Shown one piece after another: positions 45,139 through 53,304 of a stretch of DNA of 64,000 nucleotides. The position numbers were made by a program, and so were the translations under genes. Source of the stretch: Brachybacterium nesterenkovii (GTDB lineage: Bacteria > Actinomycetota > Actinomycetes > Actinomycetales > Dermabacteraceae); the NCBI RefSeq assembly GCF_900163655.1, contig NZ_FWFG01000048.1, positions 62,001-126,000 of the forward strand, written 5' to 3'. Under the pieces are notes generated by a model. That model searched no databases. It was not told the DNA's origin and saw only the letters and a list, made by a program, of their open reading frames with translations. Within the stretch, counting starts at the first letter, position 1; each line of letters starts with the position of its first letter.

Positions 45139-45558
45139 ATGGCTCCCGCTCCCGCCCTCGTCCCCGAGCTCGCCGTCACCGACTGCGCCGCCTCTCGGCG
45201 ATTCTGGTGCGACCTGCTGGGCTTCATCGTGCTCTACGACCGTCCCGAAGAGGGCTTTGCCTATCTGGCCTGCGGCGATGCGCACGTGATGCTCGACCAG
45301 ATCGGCCTGGGGCGGACATGGCGCACCGGCGGATTCGAGAAGCCGCTCGGGCGCGGGATGAATCTGCAGATCTCCGTGGACGACCTCGACGCACCGCTGG
45401 CTCGTCTCGCCGCGGAGGACTGGCCGCTGTTCCTCGAGCCCGAGGAGGTCTGGTACCGCACCGGCGGGGAGGAGTCTGGCGTGCGGCAGTTCCTCGTGCA
45501 GGACCCCGACGGGTATCTCGTGAGGCTGCAGACGTCGCTCGGGCGCCGCAAGGTCTGA
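45139..45558 (+). CDS. VOC-family (glyoxalase/bleomycin resistance) protein
   Basis: 139 residues with two beta-alpha-beta-beta-beta units. PELAVTDCAASRRFWCDLLGFIVLYDR is the family opening, and FLVQDPDGYLVRLQ closes the second unit. Such proteins sequester bleomycin-type antibiotics or catalyse varied metal-dependent reactions; the usual metal residues are not all evident, so a binding role is as likely as catalysis. No good ribosome site precedes the ATG. It stands alone, surrounded by repeats. Confidence 0.88.
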   Translation: MAPAPALVPELAVTDCAASRRFWCDLLGFIVLYDRPEEGFAYLACGDAHVMLDQIGLGRTWRTGGFEKPLGRGMNLQISVDDLDAPLARLAAEDWPLFLEPEEVWYRTGGEESGVRQFLVQDPDGYLVRLQTSLGRRKV

Positions 45559-45588
45559 GCAGCACCGCTTCCGGGGCCGCGCCATGGC

Positions 45589-45650
45589 CCGGGGAGCGGC
45601 TCAGCCCCGGGAAGCGGCTCAGCCCCGGGGAGTAGCTCAGCCCGGGCCGG
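45589..45650. repeat. 18-bp tandem repeat after VOC gene
   Basis: CCGGGGAGCGGCTCAGCC-like unit, three to four copies with small changes. Confidence 0.75.
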
Positions 45651-45760
45651 GATTCATACCGTCGACAACGCGGTCGACCCTGCGACCGCCCCACGCGGGC
45701 CGATGGCCCGACGGGAGCACACGGCGTCGGCGAGCACCGCCGACATGTATGCCCACCAGC

Positions 45761-45841
45761 GTTGCGAGAACCGGTAGCCATACGTGCAGACACCGCCTCC
45801 ACGGGCGTCGTCCGCACGCATAGCGACCACTTCTGTCAGCG
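45761..45841. repeat. 81-nt palindrome, family B copy 2
   Basis: Same length and layout as 43200-43280. The left arm GGTAGCCATACGTGCAGACA is identical. The right arm has diverged (CGCACGCATAGCGACCACTTCTGTCAGC). Confidence 0.8.
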
Positions 45842-46024
45842 CTCCCCCGCCACTCGTGCACGAGGGCTTTTCCCCGCACCCGACGCCCGGCGATCACGGT
45901 CCGCCGCAGAGCGACCATCACCCTTCTCCTCGGCCCGCCCCGTGAACGCATGCACCGCCGCCGCGCGCACCACGCGCGGGCTCCTCGCGGGCACGCGCCC
46001 CATGAGCACGCGCACGCGCCGCGG

Positions 46025-46786
46025 TCAGAGATCCTCGAGCGCCTCCGGGGTCTCCGGGAGGATCTGGCCGCCGTCGACCACGATGCCCTGGCCGGTGATG
46101 TACCGCGCCCCGTCGAAGGCGAGGAAGGCGACGGCCTCGCCGATGTCCGCGGGCTCCCCGAGGAACCCGGCGGGGACGGAGCGCGCCATCCGGTCCATGT
46201 ACTCCTGCCCCAGCTCCCGCAGCCCCGGGGTCACGATGTTGCCCGGGAGCACGGCGTTGACCGTGACGGAGCGGCGGGCCAGCTCGATCGCCGCGGAGCG
46301 CACGAAGCCCATCTGCGCGGCCTTCGTCGCCCCGTAGTGCGACCACGCCGGGAAGCCCGTGATGTTCCCGGTGATCGAGCTGGTCACGACGATGCGCCCT
46401 CGGCCGGACGCCTCGAGTGCGGGGATCGCGGCCTGCACGGCGTGGATCGTGCCCTTGACGTTGATGTCGAAGATGGCGTCGATGTCCGCATCGGTCATAG
46501 CGTCGATCCGGGCCTGCGGGTACACCCCGGCGTTGGACGCCAGGATCGACAGTCCGCCCAGCTCGGCGACGACGTCGGCGACCACGCGTCGGCACGCATC
46601 GGCGTCCCGGACGTCGAGCACATGGGCGATGGCCCCTGTCTCGCGGGCCTGCGCGCACTCCTCCTCGGTGACCCCGGTGACGGCCACCCGGGCGCCGTGC
46701 GCGCGCAGGCGCTCGGCGATCCCGGCGCCGATGCCGAGCGTCCCTCCGGTGACCAGAGCGGTGCGGCCCTCCAGCAGTGCGGTCAT
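46025..46786 (-). CDS. Short-chain dehydrogenase/reductase
   Basis: 253-residue classical SDR. The NAD(P) site is TGGTLGIGAGIA, followed by SNAGVY (the NNAG motif), the catalytic Ser in TSSITGN, Tyr-x-x-x-Lys in HYGATKAA, and the C-terminal GQGIVVDGGQILPE. AGGAGG lies 8 nt before the ATG at 46786. Members oxidise or reduce sugars, polyols or acyl chains; the substrate cannot be read here. Monocistronic. Confidence 0.92.
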   Translation of the reverse strand: MTALLEGRTALVTGGTLGIGAGIAERLRAHGARVAVTGVTEEECAQARETGAIAHVLDVRDADACRRVVADVVAELGGLSILASNAGVYPQARIDAMTDADIDAIFDINVKGTIHAVQAAIPALEASGRGRIVVTSSITGNITGFPAWSHYGATKAAQMGFVRSAAIELARRSVTVNAVLPGNIVTPGLRELGQEYMDRMARSVPAGFLGEPADIGEAVAFLAFDGARYITGQGIVVDGGQILPETPEALEDL

Positions 46787-47067
46787 TCCCGATGCCTCCT
46801 CATGCGTCGCTGCGATGCGGCGCCGCGTCGGGGGGCCGTGCGTGCGGCCCTGCGACGCCTGGCTCCCTCCATCCACCGTAGCCCGGGGGCGGCGGGGGCG
46901 GGGCGGGGTCCGTGAGCCGGTGAGCGGGCCGGTTGCGAGCGCCGGGAGTGAGCCGTGCTGGCGGGCGGGAGCGGGCAGGGTCGCGTGTGCCGGGGAACGG
47001 TGGCGGCACGTGTCGGGGACAGGCTGTGCGAGGGCCGCGCACGTGGGGGAAGGACGGGGCGAGAGCC

Positions 47068-47142
47068 GTCCAGAAAATGCAGTGGGACGGCATCTGCCTC
47101 GCCCATGGCGGGTCGCATGCCGCCTCGATGCATGTTCGGGAC
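47068..47142. repeat. 75-nt dispersed palindrome, family A copy 4
   Basis: Begins GTCCAG and ends CGGGAC; GGCATCTGCCTCGCCCATGG centre, with the CGCATGCCG-CCTCGATGCAT right half. It is the only recognisable feature in the 413-bp gap between the SDR and the next membrane-protein gene. Confidence 0.82.
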
Positions 47143-47199
47143 GAGGCGGCGAGCATGGCGGGGTCGATCATCACCGCACCCGCCCGTCGACGCGGTCCC

Positions 47200-48075
47200 T
47201 CAGCGATGCACTCGCCGCGCCAGCAGCGCGAGCGCCCCGATCCCGAGCAGCTGGATGACGACCGAGACGACAGTGGGCACGAGGCCCAGAAGGTACCCGG
47301 CGTACATCGCGAAGGAGTGCAGGAAGAGGAAGGAGACCGCCGTCGAACAGACGGTGGCCGCGACCGCGACCACGACGGCACCGAGCAGCAGGATGGGGCG
47401 GTAGCGGCGCGCGAGCACCCAGGCGCCGATCACGAGCGAGACCTCGATGAGGCCGATGACACCCGTGGACAGCAGGTGGAACACGCGGAAGGTCTCGACC
47501 TCCATCTGCGCCAGCGCCATGCCTGCGAAGAGCGAGAGGACGTATGCGGCACCGATGCCCCACACGAGGGCGCCGACCACGGCGCCTGTCGCCCAGGCCC
47601 TCGAGGCCACCGGCGTCCGCATGAGCCAGATGCCGACGACGAGGACCGCAGTGACGGCGAGCGCCGTTCCGAAGGGGACCAGGCGCGCGAGAAGGTATCC
47701 CGCACCCATCTCGCCGGGGGCATTCAGCAGCGAACGAATGATGAGGGCCGAGATCAGGGCCGTCGGGATGCTCGCGGCGATCCCCAGGAGGAACACCACG
47801 ACCCCGACTGTGTCGCGCGGGCCGCGGGGCCCCGGAGTCGCTGCGCTCGGCGTCCCCGGTACGGGGCCAGCAGACGGTGCGCCGGCCGCGAGGTCCGTCG
47901 ACGGTGCTCCTGCCACGGCGCCCGTCGACGGCGCACCCGTCGGGGAGGCGCCCATCGCCGTCGGGCTCGGATCACCTGGCGTCTGCGACGTCGCTCCCGG
48001 ACCCGTCGGCCCCTGACCGCTCGGTCCCGCCGGTGAGATCGCAGAGGGGTCCTGCATCGGCCGCCATCCGTCCAT
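47200..48075 (-). CDS. Small integral membrane protein, unknown
   Basis: 291 residues, not recognised. The N-terminal 90 residues are a disordered Pro/Gly/Ala/Ser/Thr segment with a repeated GAPSTG-like motif. Six hydrophobic helices follow, spaced about 30 residues apart. The shape resembles many actinobacterial uncharacterised membrane proteins with cytoplasmic Pro-rich tails. Two ATGs are possible (48075 and 48057). The 285 bp upstream, towards the Dyp peroxidase gene, hold no other gene. Confidence 0.7.
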   Translation of the reverse strand: MDGWRPMQDPSAISPAGPSGQGPTGPGATSQTPGDPSPTAMGASPTGAPSTGAVAGAPSTDLAAGAPSAGPVPGTPSAATPGPRGPRDTVGVVVFLLGIAASIPTALISALIIRSLLNAPGEMGAGYLLARLVPFGTALAVTAVLVVGIWLMRTPVASRAWATGAVVGALVWGIGAAYVLSLFAGMALAQMEVETFRVFHLLSTGVIGLIEVSLVIGAWVLARRYRPILLLGAVVVAVAATVCSTAVSFLFLHSFAMYAGYLLGLVPTVVSVVIQLLGIGALALLARRVHR

Positions 48076-48360
48076 GTCCTGCCCCGTCCTGTGCGCGGGC
48101 GACCTTGTTCGCCCTCCCGATCAGCCCGATCCGGGCCCCAAGGGAAGAGTATCGCCGCGGCACCGGGGACCCGGCCCTGCCGGGGCCGACACGGCGAGGG
48201 CGCAGCCGACCGAGGCGGAGCGCTCGACCTCACCGGACCGTTCCATCACGGCGAACGGTTCGGCCGAGACGAACGGCCCGGCCGAGGGAGACGGCTCCCA
48301 TCCGCTCGGGCGCCCCGCTGAGCCCCTGTCCACCGGTGTGCCGGACCCCGACCGCCCTCT

Positions 48361-49806
48361 TCACCCCAGCACGGCCTCGCCGACGAACTCGCCCTCGGCG
48401 CAGCCCGGCGGGATCCCGAACACGGCCGAGCCGATCGGCGTGGTCCACGTGTTCAGCAGGTCGAGCTCGTCCAGGCGCCGCTGCATCGGCACGAACTGCT
48501 CGAGCACGCTCGCCTGGAACGCGACGAAGATCAGGCCCGACGACGAGATCGCGCCCGCCCCCGCGCCCACCGGCTCGTCGTAGCTGTAGGGCCGACGCAG
48601 GATCGTCTGCCCCCCGTTCGGGCTGTCGACGCCCCGGGCCCGGCGCATGTGCGAGAACTCGGGGATGGCCGCGAAGCCGTTGGGGCCGAGCTTGTCGAAG
48701 TCGGGCTCGTCGTGCTCGGCGGTCCCGGTCAGCGGCGCCCCGGTGTCCAGGCGGCGGCCGATGGCGAGCTCGCGGCCGGGCCGGTCGAGCTCGTCCCAGG
48801 TGTCGAGGTCCATGGCGATGCGGCGCAGCACCATCGAGGTGCCGCCCGCCCACGGTCCGTCGGGGATCCACACGGTGTGGCGGAACGACTCCTCCCCGGG
48901 CTGCGGGTTCACGGTGCCGTCGACCTGGCCGAAGAGGTTGCGCATCGTCGTCCCGGGCTTCACGGAGCCGTGGGCCTGGTGGAAGCCCTGCTGGGTCCAG
49001 CGGAGGTCCGCGAAGGCGCGCAGGTCCTTCAGCAGCATCCGCACGGCGTGGGCGACGGTGTGGGGCTCGCCGGCGGAGACCTGGAGCAGGAGGTCGCCGT
49101 CGCACAGCGTCGGCTCGAGGCGGTCGATGCCGAACGCCGGCAGCGGGGCCAGCCACGTCGGTACCTCCCGCTCAGCGGCCCGCACGAGGGCAGGTCCGAA
49201 GCCGACGGTGATCGTGAGCGACGCCGGGACCTCCGCGAGCTCGGGCTCGGTGTCCGCGAGGGCCCCGCGGCCGGCGGTCAGGCGCGCCGCGTCGTCGGTG
49301 AGGATGCGCAGCATGCGGATCACGTCGTCGCGCACGGCCCCCGGTCGCAGGTCGAGGGACACGAAGGTGGCGTGCGCGGCGGGCGGGGTCTCGATGCCGG
49401 CCTGGTGCTCGCCGTGGAAGGGGATCGTGGTCGCGCCCATCAGCGGGGCGGCCTCACCCCCGGAGGGGGCGCCGACGCGGTCGCGGACCGCGTCGGCGCC
49501 GGCCAGGGCAGCGGCGCCGAGCACCGCTCCCCCGGCCGCGGCTCCGCCGATGAGCACCCCGCGGCGACCCGGCCGCGACGCGGCAGGATCCTGCTGCCCG
49601 TCGGGGCCGGCCGCGGACTGCGGTGCCGCCGATGCGGCCGATGCGGCGGATGCGGCGGCGTCCTGCCGCTCATCCGGCTGGGCCGCAGACCGGCGGTCGG
49701 CGGATTCGGTCACGTGCTGCGGGTCCGCCGCGTCTCGCGGATCCCCTAGGTGCTGCGGGTCCGCCGGGTCCTGAGGGGCCGTCGGCTGGCGTGGGTCGTC
49801 CTGCAT
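48361..49806 (-). CDS. Tat-exported Dyp-type heme peroxidase
   Basis: 481 residues. After a disordered Asp/Gln/Ala-rich leader, GRRGVLIGGAAAGGAVLGAAALAGADA is a twin-arginine signal. The peroxidase domain shows the distal motif GQVDGTVNP with the catalytic Asp, the proximal heme histidine in IPEFSHMRRA, and ILRRPYSYDE with the distal arginine region. The family includes EfeB and DtpA. Its start overlaps the stop of the copper-chaperone gene (TGATG), so the two are made together. In Streptomyces lividans a Dyp peroxidase (DtpA) acts with PCu(A)C- and Sco-type copper proteins, so a link to copper delivery or peroxide handling outside the membrane is plausible. Confidence 0.92.
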   Translation of the reverse strand: MQDDPRQPTAPQDPADPQHLGDPRDAADPQHVTESADRRSAAQPDERQDAAASAASAASAAPQSAAGPDGQQDPAASRPGRRGVLIGGAAAGGAVLGAAALAGADAVRDRVGAPSGGEAAPLMGATTIPFHGEHQAGIETPPAAHATFVSLDLRPGAVRDDVIRMLRILTDDAARLTAGRGALADTEPELAEVPASLTITVGFGPALVRAAEREVPTWLAPLPAFGIDRLEPTLCDGDLLLQVSAGEPHTVAHAVRMLLKDLRAFADLRWTQQGFHQAHGSVKPGTTMRNLFGQVDGTVNPQPGEESFRHTVWIPDGPWAGGTSMVLRRIAMDLDTWDELDRPGRELAIGRRLDTGAPLTGTAEHDEPDFDKLGPNGFAAIPEFSHMRRARGVDSPNGGQTILRRPYSYDEPVGAGAGAISSSGLIFVAFQASVLEQFVPMQRRLDELDLLNTWTTPIGSAVFGIPPGCAEGEFVGEAVLG

Positions 49807-50390
49807 CAGTGCCCGCCGTCCGAGCCCATGCCGCCCATGTCCTCCATGCCGCCGCCGTCGGAGGCGCCGCCGTAGTTCTCCTTGGCGCCGGTGAACTCCT
49901 TGACGGCGGCGGTGAAGGGGATCGTGGTCCCGTCCTCGAGCTCGAGGGTCACCTCGACCTCGTCGCCCGGCTTCAGAGGACCGGTGAGCTGCATGAGCAT
50001 GATGTGGTTCGCGCCCGGCTCGAGCGCGAACTCGCCGCCGGCGGGGACGACGAATCCGTTCTCGGCCTTCTGCATGCTCGATGCTCCCGTGGAGTCGGTG
50101 ATGGTCTCGTGCAGCTCGCACATCCCGGCGGCCGGGCTCTTGGCACCGGTCACGTGCACGTCCTTGTCGGTCGTGTTCTTCAGGACGCCGAAGACGCCGG
50201 TCATATCGGACTCGGCGGCCTTGGCCCACGGGTCGGTGACGCTCAGGGCCGACGCGGTCGCGCCGGACGAACCGCCGTCCGAGGCGCCGGAGGCCGTGCC
50301 GCCGTCGCACGCGGCGAGCAGGGGCAGGACCGGGAGGGACACGAGGCCGAGCAGCGCGGCACGGCGGGTGGGGGCGGTGGTGCGGGTCAT
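49806..50390 (-). CDS. Copper chaperone PCu(A)C lipoprotein
   Basis: 194 residues. A signal peptide with lipobox LLAAC (Cys at about 28) anchors it outside the membrane. The PCu(A)C domain has the copper ligands in GMCELHETITD...SSMQKA...EPGANHIMLM, i.e. the His/Met-x10-Met-x21-His-x-Met pattern. The C-terminus ends in MEDMGGMGSDGGH, an extra Met/His tail able to bind copper. AAGGAG lies 5 nt before the ATG. It is overlapped by the Dyp-peroxidase gene and follows a Met/His-rich membrane protein gene on the same strand. Confidence 0.94.
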   Translation of the reverse strand: MTRTTAPTRRAALLGLVSLPVLPLLAACDGGTASGASDGGSSGATASALSVTDPWAKAAESDMTGVFGVLKNTTDKDVHVTGAKSPAAGMCELHETITDSTGASSMQKAENGFVVPAGGEFALEPGANHIMLMQLTGPLKPGDEVEVTLELEDGTTIPFTAAVKEFTGAKENYGGASDGGGMEDMGGMGSDGGH

Positions 50391-50567
50391 GGGTGCTCCT
50401 TGGATGGGCGTGCTCGCGCATCGGTGCGCGGGCGCAGGACGAACGGTGTCGAAGAAGGGATGGGGCCGATGAGCGATCCCCGGTGGATGCCGCGGTGCCG
50501 AGCCGGTGGCAGCCGTGCCGGTGGGAGCCGTGCGGTAGCAGCCGGTCCGTGTGCAGACGCCGCGGGC

Positions 50568-50663
50568 GCCGGTCCCGTCGATCGCGCGGGTGCCGGTCCC
50601 GTCGATCGCGCGGGTGCCGGTCCCGTCGATCGCGCGGCTGCCGGTCGCGTCGATCGCGCACAG
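50568..50663. repeat. 24-bp tandem repeat, four copies
   Basis: GCCGGTCCCGTCGATCGCGC-GGGT three times and a fourth diverged copy, in the 520-bp leader region of the copper-chaperone gene. Each unit contains CGATCG. Nothing else is recognisable in this gap. Confidence 0.9.
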
Positions 50664-50910
50664 GGCGCGGCCGTCCGCTCGGCACTCCGATGACGGGGCA
50701 CAGATGACGGGGCACAGAGCCGGGTTCCGCAGGTCTTGCGGTGCCGACCGCGAGGCGGTCTGCCCGGGCCCCTGGACGTGCGGTCCGCACGGACACGGAA
50801 CCCCTGCCGCAGATGGGCGCGGCGGGTCCGGCAGCGCCGGGGCGGGGCGTGGTCGCATCGAGGGTCCGGCGGGCCTGCGCTCGGACGCGGGGTCAGCGGC
50901 GACGACGGGC

Positions 50911-51651
50911 TCAGACGGCCAGGAGCAGCGGTGGCCCGCGCCGCCGCAGGGGGTCCAGGAGCGCCTCGCGGAGGCGGGCGCCGATCTGCTGGGGTGCACG
51001 ATCCCGGGCCGCGGGCACGGCCGGGAGCGCGAGAAGGGGGCGCGGCAGGTGCGGGGCGATGTGCGCGAGCGCGCGGGCGATCAGGCCCAGGCAGCGCAGG
51101 AGCACGACCTCCCCGCGGTGCAGCAGCGAGATAGTGACGAGGGCGGCGGCGACATGGCCCAGCAGCATCATCGGCCCCATGCCGACGGCGTGCGCGAGAT
51201 GGGCAGCGGCCGACGAGTCCGGGGTCGCCGCCGTCGCGGGCATCGTCATGCCGCCGTGGAGCATCGCGCCGTCCGGCATGACGCCGTCAGGCATCGCGCC
51301 CGGTGGCACCGCCCCGTTCACAGCCGCCCTGCTCGCAGCCGCCCCATACCCGGCATGGTGGCCCGAGGGCAGGCCCCCGGCGGCGAGCGCGAGCTGCACT
51401 CCCCCGCCGATGCTGAACAGCAGGTGGAACAGGACCTGGCTCGCTGCGACGGAGACGCTCATGCCCACCAGGCTCGGCCGGCGACCGATCGCCAGGACGC
51501 ACACCGAGACCGACAGCCACCACGGCAGCAGGATCCCCAGCAGCGGCACGGACTCGGCGCCGCCGAGGAGGTGGCCGATCAGGGCGACGGCGGTCGCGAC
51601 CGACGCGGCAGCGGTGCCGCGCAGGATTCGCAGGCCGCGTCCGTCGCTCAT
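50911..51651 (-). CDS. Met/His-rich membrane protein, possibly copper-related
   Basis: 246 residues, not assigned to a family. Four or five hydrophobic helices; the loop between the third and fourth (about residues 95-150) is rich in Met and His (SGHHAGYG, MPDGVMPDGAMLHGGMTMP). MGMGPMMLLGHVAAAL at about 155-170 adds more. The C-terminus is Arg/Pro rich. Together with the next gene (PCu(A)C) this suggests a copper-handling role, but this is inference from composition and position. CACAAT lies 6 nt before the ATG and no ribosome site is present. Confidence 0.75.
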   Translation of the reverse strand: MSDGRGLRILRGTAAASVATAVALIGHLLGGAESVPLLGILLPWWLSVSVCVLAIGRRPSLVGMSVSVAASQVLFHLLFSIGGGVQLALAAGGLPSGHHAGYGAAASRAAVNGAVPPGAMPDGVMPDGAMLHGGMTMPATAATPDSSAAAHLAHAVGMGPMMLLGHVAAALVTISLLHRGEVVLLRCLGLIARALAHIAPHLPRPLLALPAVPAARDRAPQQIGARLREALLDPLRRRGPPLLLAV

Positions 51652-51795
51652 GCTGACATTGTGCCTGGAAACCCGCGCGAGCGGGGCACGGTGCGGTCGA
51701 GGGGGCCGGGGCGACGGGAGTTCCGGGCCGCGGGAGCACGGGCGGCTCAGAAATCCAGGGCATCAGGAGCGCAGACGACGCGGTTCCCCCACCCC

Positions 51796-51874
51796 GATGG
51801 GAAGTGCCGCATGCATGCGTGCCGATAGCCGGTATATGGGCCTATCGGCGCGTATTGCTGCGGTACTTCCCATC
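51796..51874. repeat. 79-nt imperfect palindrome, unique
   Basis: Outer arms GATGGGAAGT / ACTTCCCATC and inner arms GCCGATAG / CTATCGGC around a GTATATGG centre. It lies between the esterase gene and the Met/His-rich protein gene. Similar in size to families A and B but different in sequence. Confidence 0.8.
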
Positions 51875-51905
51875 GCCTCCGTACGACGACTACCCGCGCC
51901 CCCGC

Positions 51906-52982
51906 TCACTCCCCCAGCAGCGCCGCCATCCGGTCGAGCGACTGCGCCGCCGTCGACAGCCCCACCCGATTCAGGTGCCCGTGCGGCACCCCGCGCCGGA
52001 TCTCGAACGTGACGTCGACGCCCGCGTCGCGCAGCTGCTCGGCATACGCCCGGCCGCTCCGGCGCAGGTCGTCGAACTCGTCGACCTCGATGTACGTGGC
52101 GGGCAGGGCGCGCAGGGCGTCCTCGTCGGCGAGCGCTGCGAACTCGTACGGCGTCGCCGTCTCGACGGGCCCGCCCAGGTAGTTCTCGTTCATCGCGACG
52201 GTCGTCTCGGTGTGGAAGCGCAGCACCCCCGGCGTGACGGCGAGCGCCGCCGCCTCCTCCGGCGTGGGCTCCGGGAACACGGCGTGGACGACGGGGTACA
52301 TGAGCAGCGCGCGCCGCGCGGGGGCGCCCTCGTCGGCGAGGCGCTGGGACAGGGAGGCGGCGAGGGCGCCGCCTGCGCTGGCCCCGCCCACGGCGATCCG
52401 CGACGGGTCGATGCCGAGGTCCGCCGCGTGCTCGCGCACCCAGGTGAAGGCCGCATGCGCGTCGTCGAGCGGGATCGGGGCGTGCACCCCGGTCTTGCCG
52501 CGGGGGTTGGTCGTGGCGGGCGCGCCGCCCATGTCGGCGGGCACGTCGCACAGGCGGTAGAAGACGGAGACGACGACGGCGCCGGCGCGTCCGGCGATGC
52601 CGCGGGCGACCTCGTGGGCCTCGGGCATGTCCAGATCACCGCCGATGAACGCTCCGCCGTGCAGCCACACGAGGCATGGGCGCGGCGCACCGGGATCGCT
52701 GACCGCACCGGCCCGCGGATCGTCGGCCGCACCGTCCCGCGCTTCGTCGCTCGGGGCGTAGATGCGCACCGGGACGGGGCCGTGGGGGCCGGGGAGCTCG
52801 CGGTCGGGGATCTGCAGATCCCAGGTCTCGGGGTCGCCGTGCGGGGCGTCCCAGGCCCGCATCGCCGGGTGATCGAATTGCATCGGCCCGAGGTCCCGGA
52901 TCAGCGGAAGGCGCTCGGCGAGCTCGGGCAGGAAGCCCGGGGCGTCGTCGTGCGTCGTGGCGGGGCTGTCGGTGGTGGTCAT
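51906..52982 (-). CDS. Alpha/beta hydrolase, hormone-sensitive-lipase type
   Basis: 358-residue esterase. WLHGGAFIGGDLDMPEAH is the HSL oxyanion motif and GGASAGGALAA the nucleophile elbow with catalytic Ser. The Asp in YIEVDEFDDLR and His in GVPHGHLNRVG complete the triad. The ATG at 52982 is supported by AAGGAG 5 nt upstream. Cytoplasmic, no signal peptide. Acts on short-chain esters in general; the natural substrate is unknown. Monocistronic. Confidence 0.92.
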   Translation of the reverse strand: MTTTDSPATTHDDAPGFLPELAERLPLIRDLGPMQFDHPAMRAWDAPHGDPETWDLQIPDRELPGPHGPVPVRIYAPSDEARDGAADDPRAGAVSDPGAPRPCLVWLHGGAFIGGDLDMPEAHEVARGIAGRAGAVVVSVFYRLCDVPADMGGAPATTNPRGKTGVHAPIPLDDAHAAFTWVREHAADLGIDPSRIAVGGASAGGALAASLSQRLADEGAPARRALLMYPVVHAVFPEPTPEEAAALAVTPGVLRFHTETTVAMNENYLGGPVETATPYEFAALADEDALRALPATYIEVDEFDDLRRSGRAYAEQLRDAGVDVTFEIRRGVPHGHLNRVGLSTAAQSLDRMAALLGE

Positions 52983-53146
52983 CGGGACTCCTTCGTCATG
53001 CGGTCGGGTGGAGTGATGGTCGCGCGAGCACGCTGTGTCCGCCACGGGGCATCGAACAGTTGACATGGTCACCGTCGCACATGCGATGGTCGGACCGGTG
53101 ACGTGACCAGCGAGCACCAGGCGACCGAGCCGGGCACGTGCACGAT

Positions 53147-53229
53147 GTGGTCGATTTTCGTCGGCACGGCGACGCGGAGTGGTCGATCTCCGTCGGAAAG
53201 ATGCCGCTGCCCCGACGAAGATCGACCAT
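53147..53229. repeat. Palindromic element with three 18-mers
   Basis: GTGGTCGATTTTCGTCGG at 53147, a near copy at 53179 in the same orientation, and an inverted copy at 53212-53229. The last two form a hairpin with about 20-bp arms. It lies in the 322-bp gap between the esterase and transporter genes; no gene or known motif is seen there. Confidence 0.75.
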
Positions 53230-53304
53230 TCCGCAGGGCGGCGCACGCCAGACGCACGCCCTCGGCGAGGACACCGGCGTCACCTCTCCGACGGGGTCCT
53301 CCCC

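Noticed and set aside
44658-45227. Repetitive protein encoded by the 93-bp repeat
   Set aside because: The unit is a multiple of three and open in several frames, but there is no start with a ribosome site, no homology, and the frames run into a palindromic element.
45630-45665. tRNA-like GGGGAGTAGCTCAG stretch
   Set aside because: It resembles a tRNA D-arm start but is simply the last unit of the local 18-bp tandem repeat; no anticodon arm or acceptor pairing follows.
50568-50663. CRISPR array
   Set aside because: The 24-bp units are contiguous, without spacers, and no cas genes are present. The same holds for the other tandem repeats.
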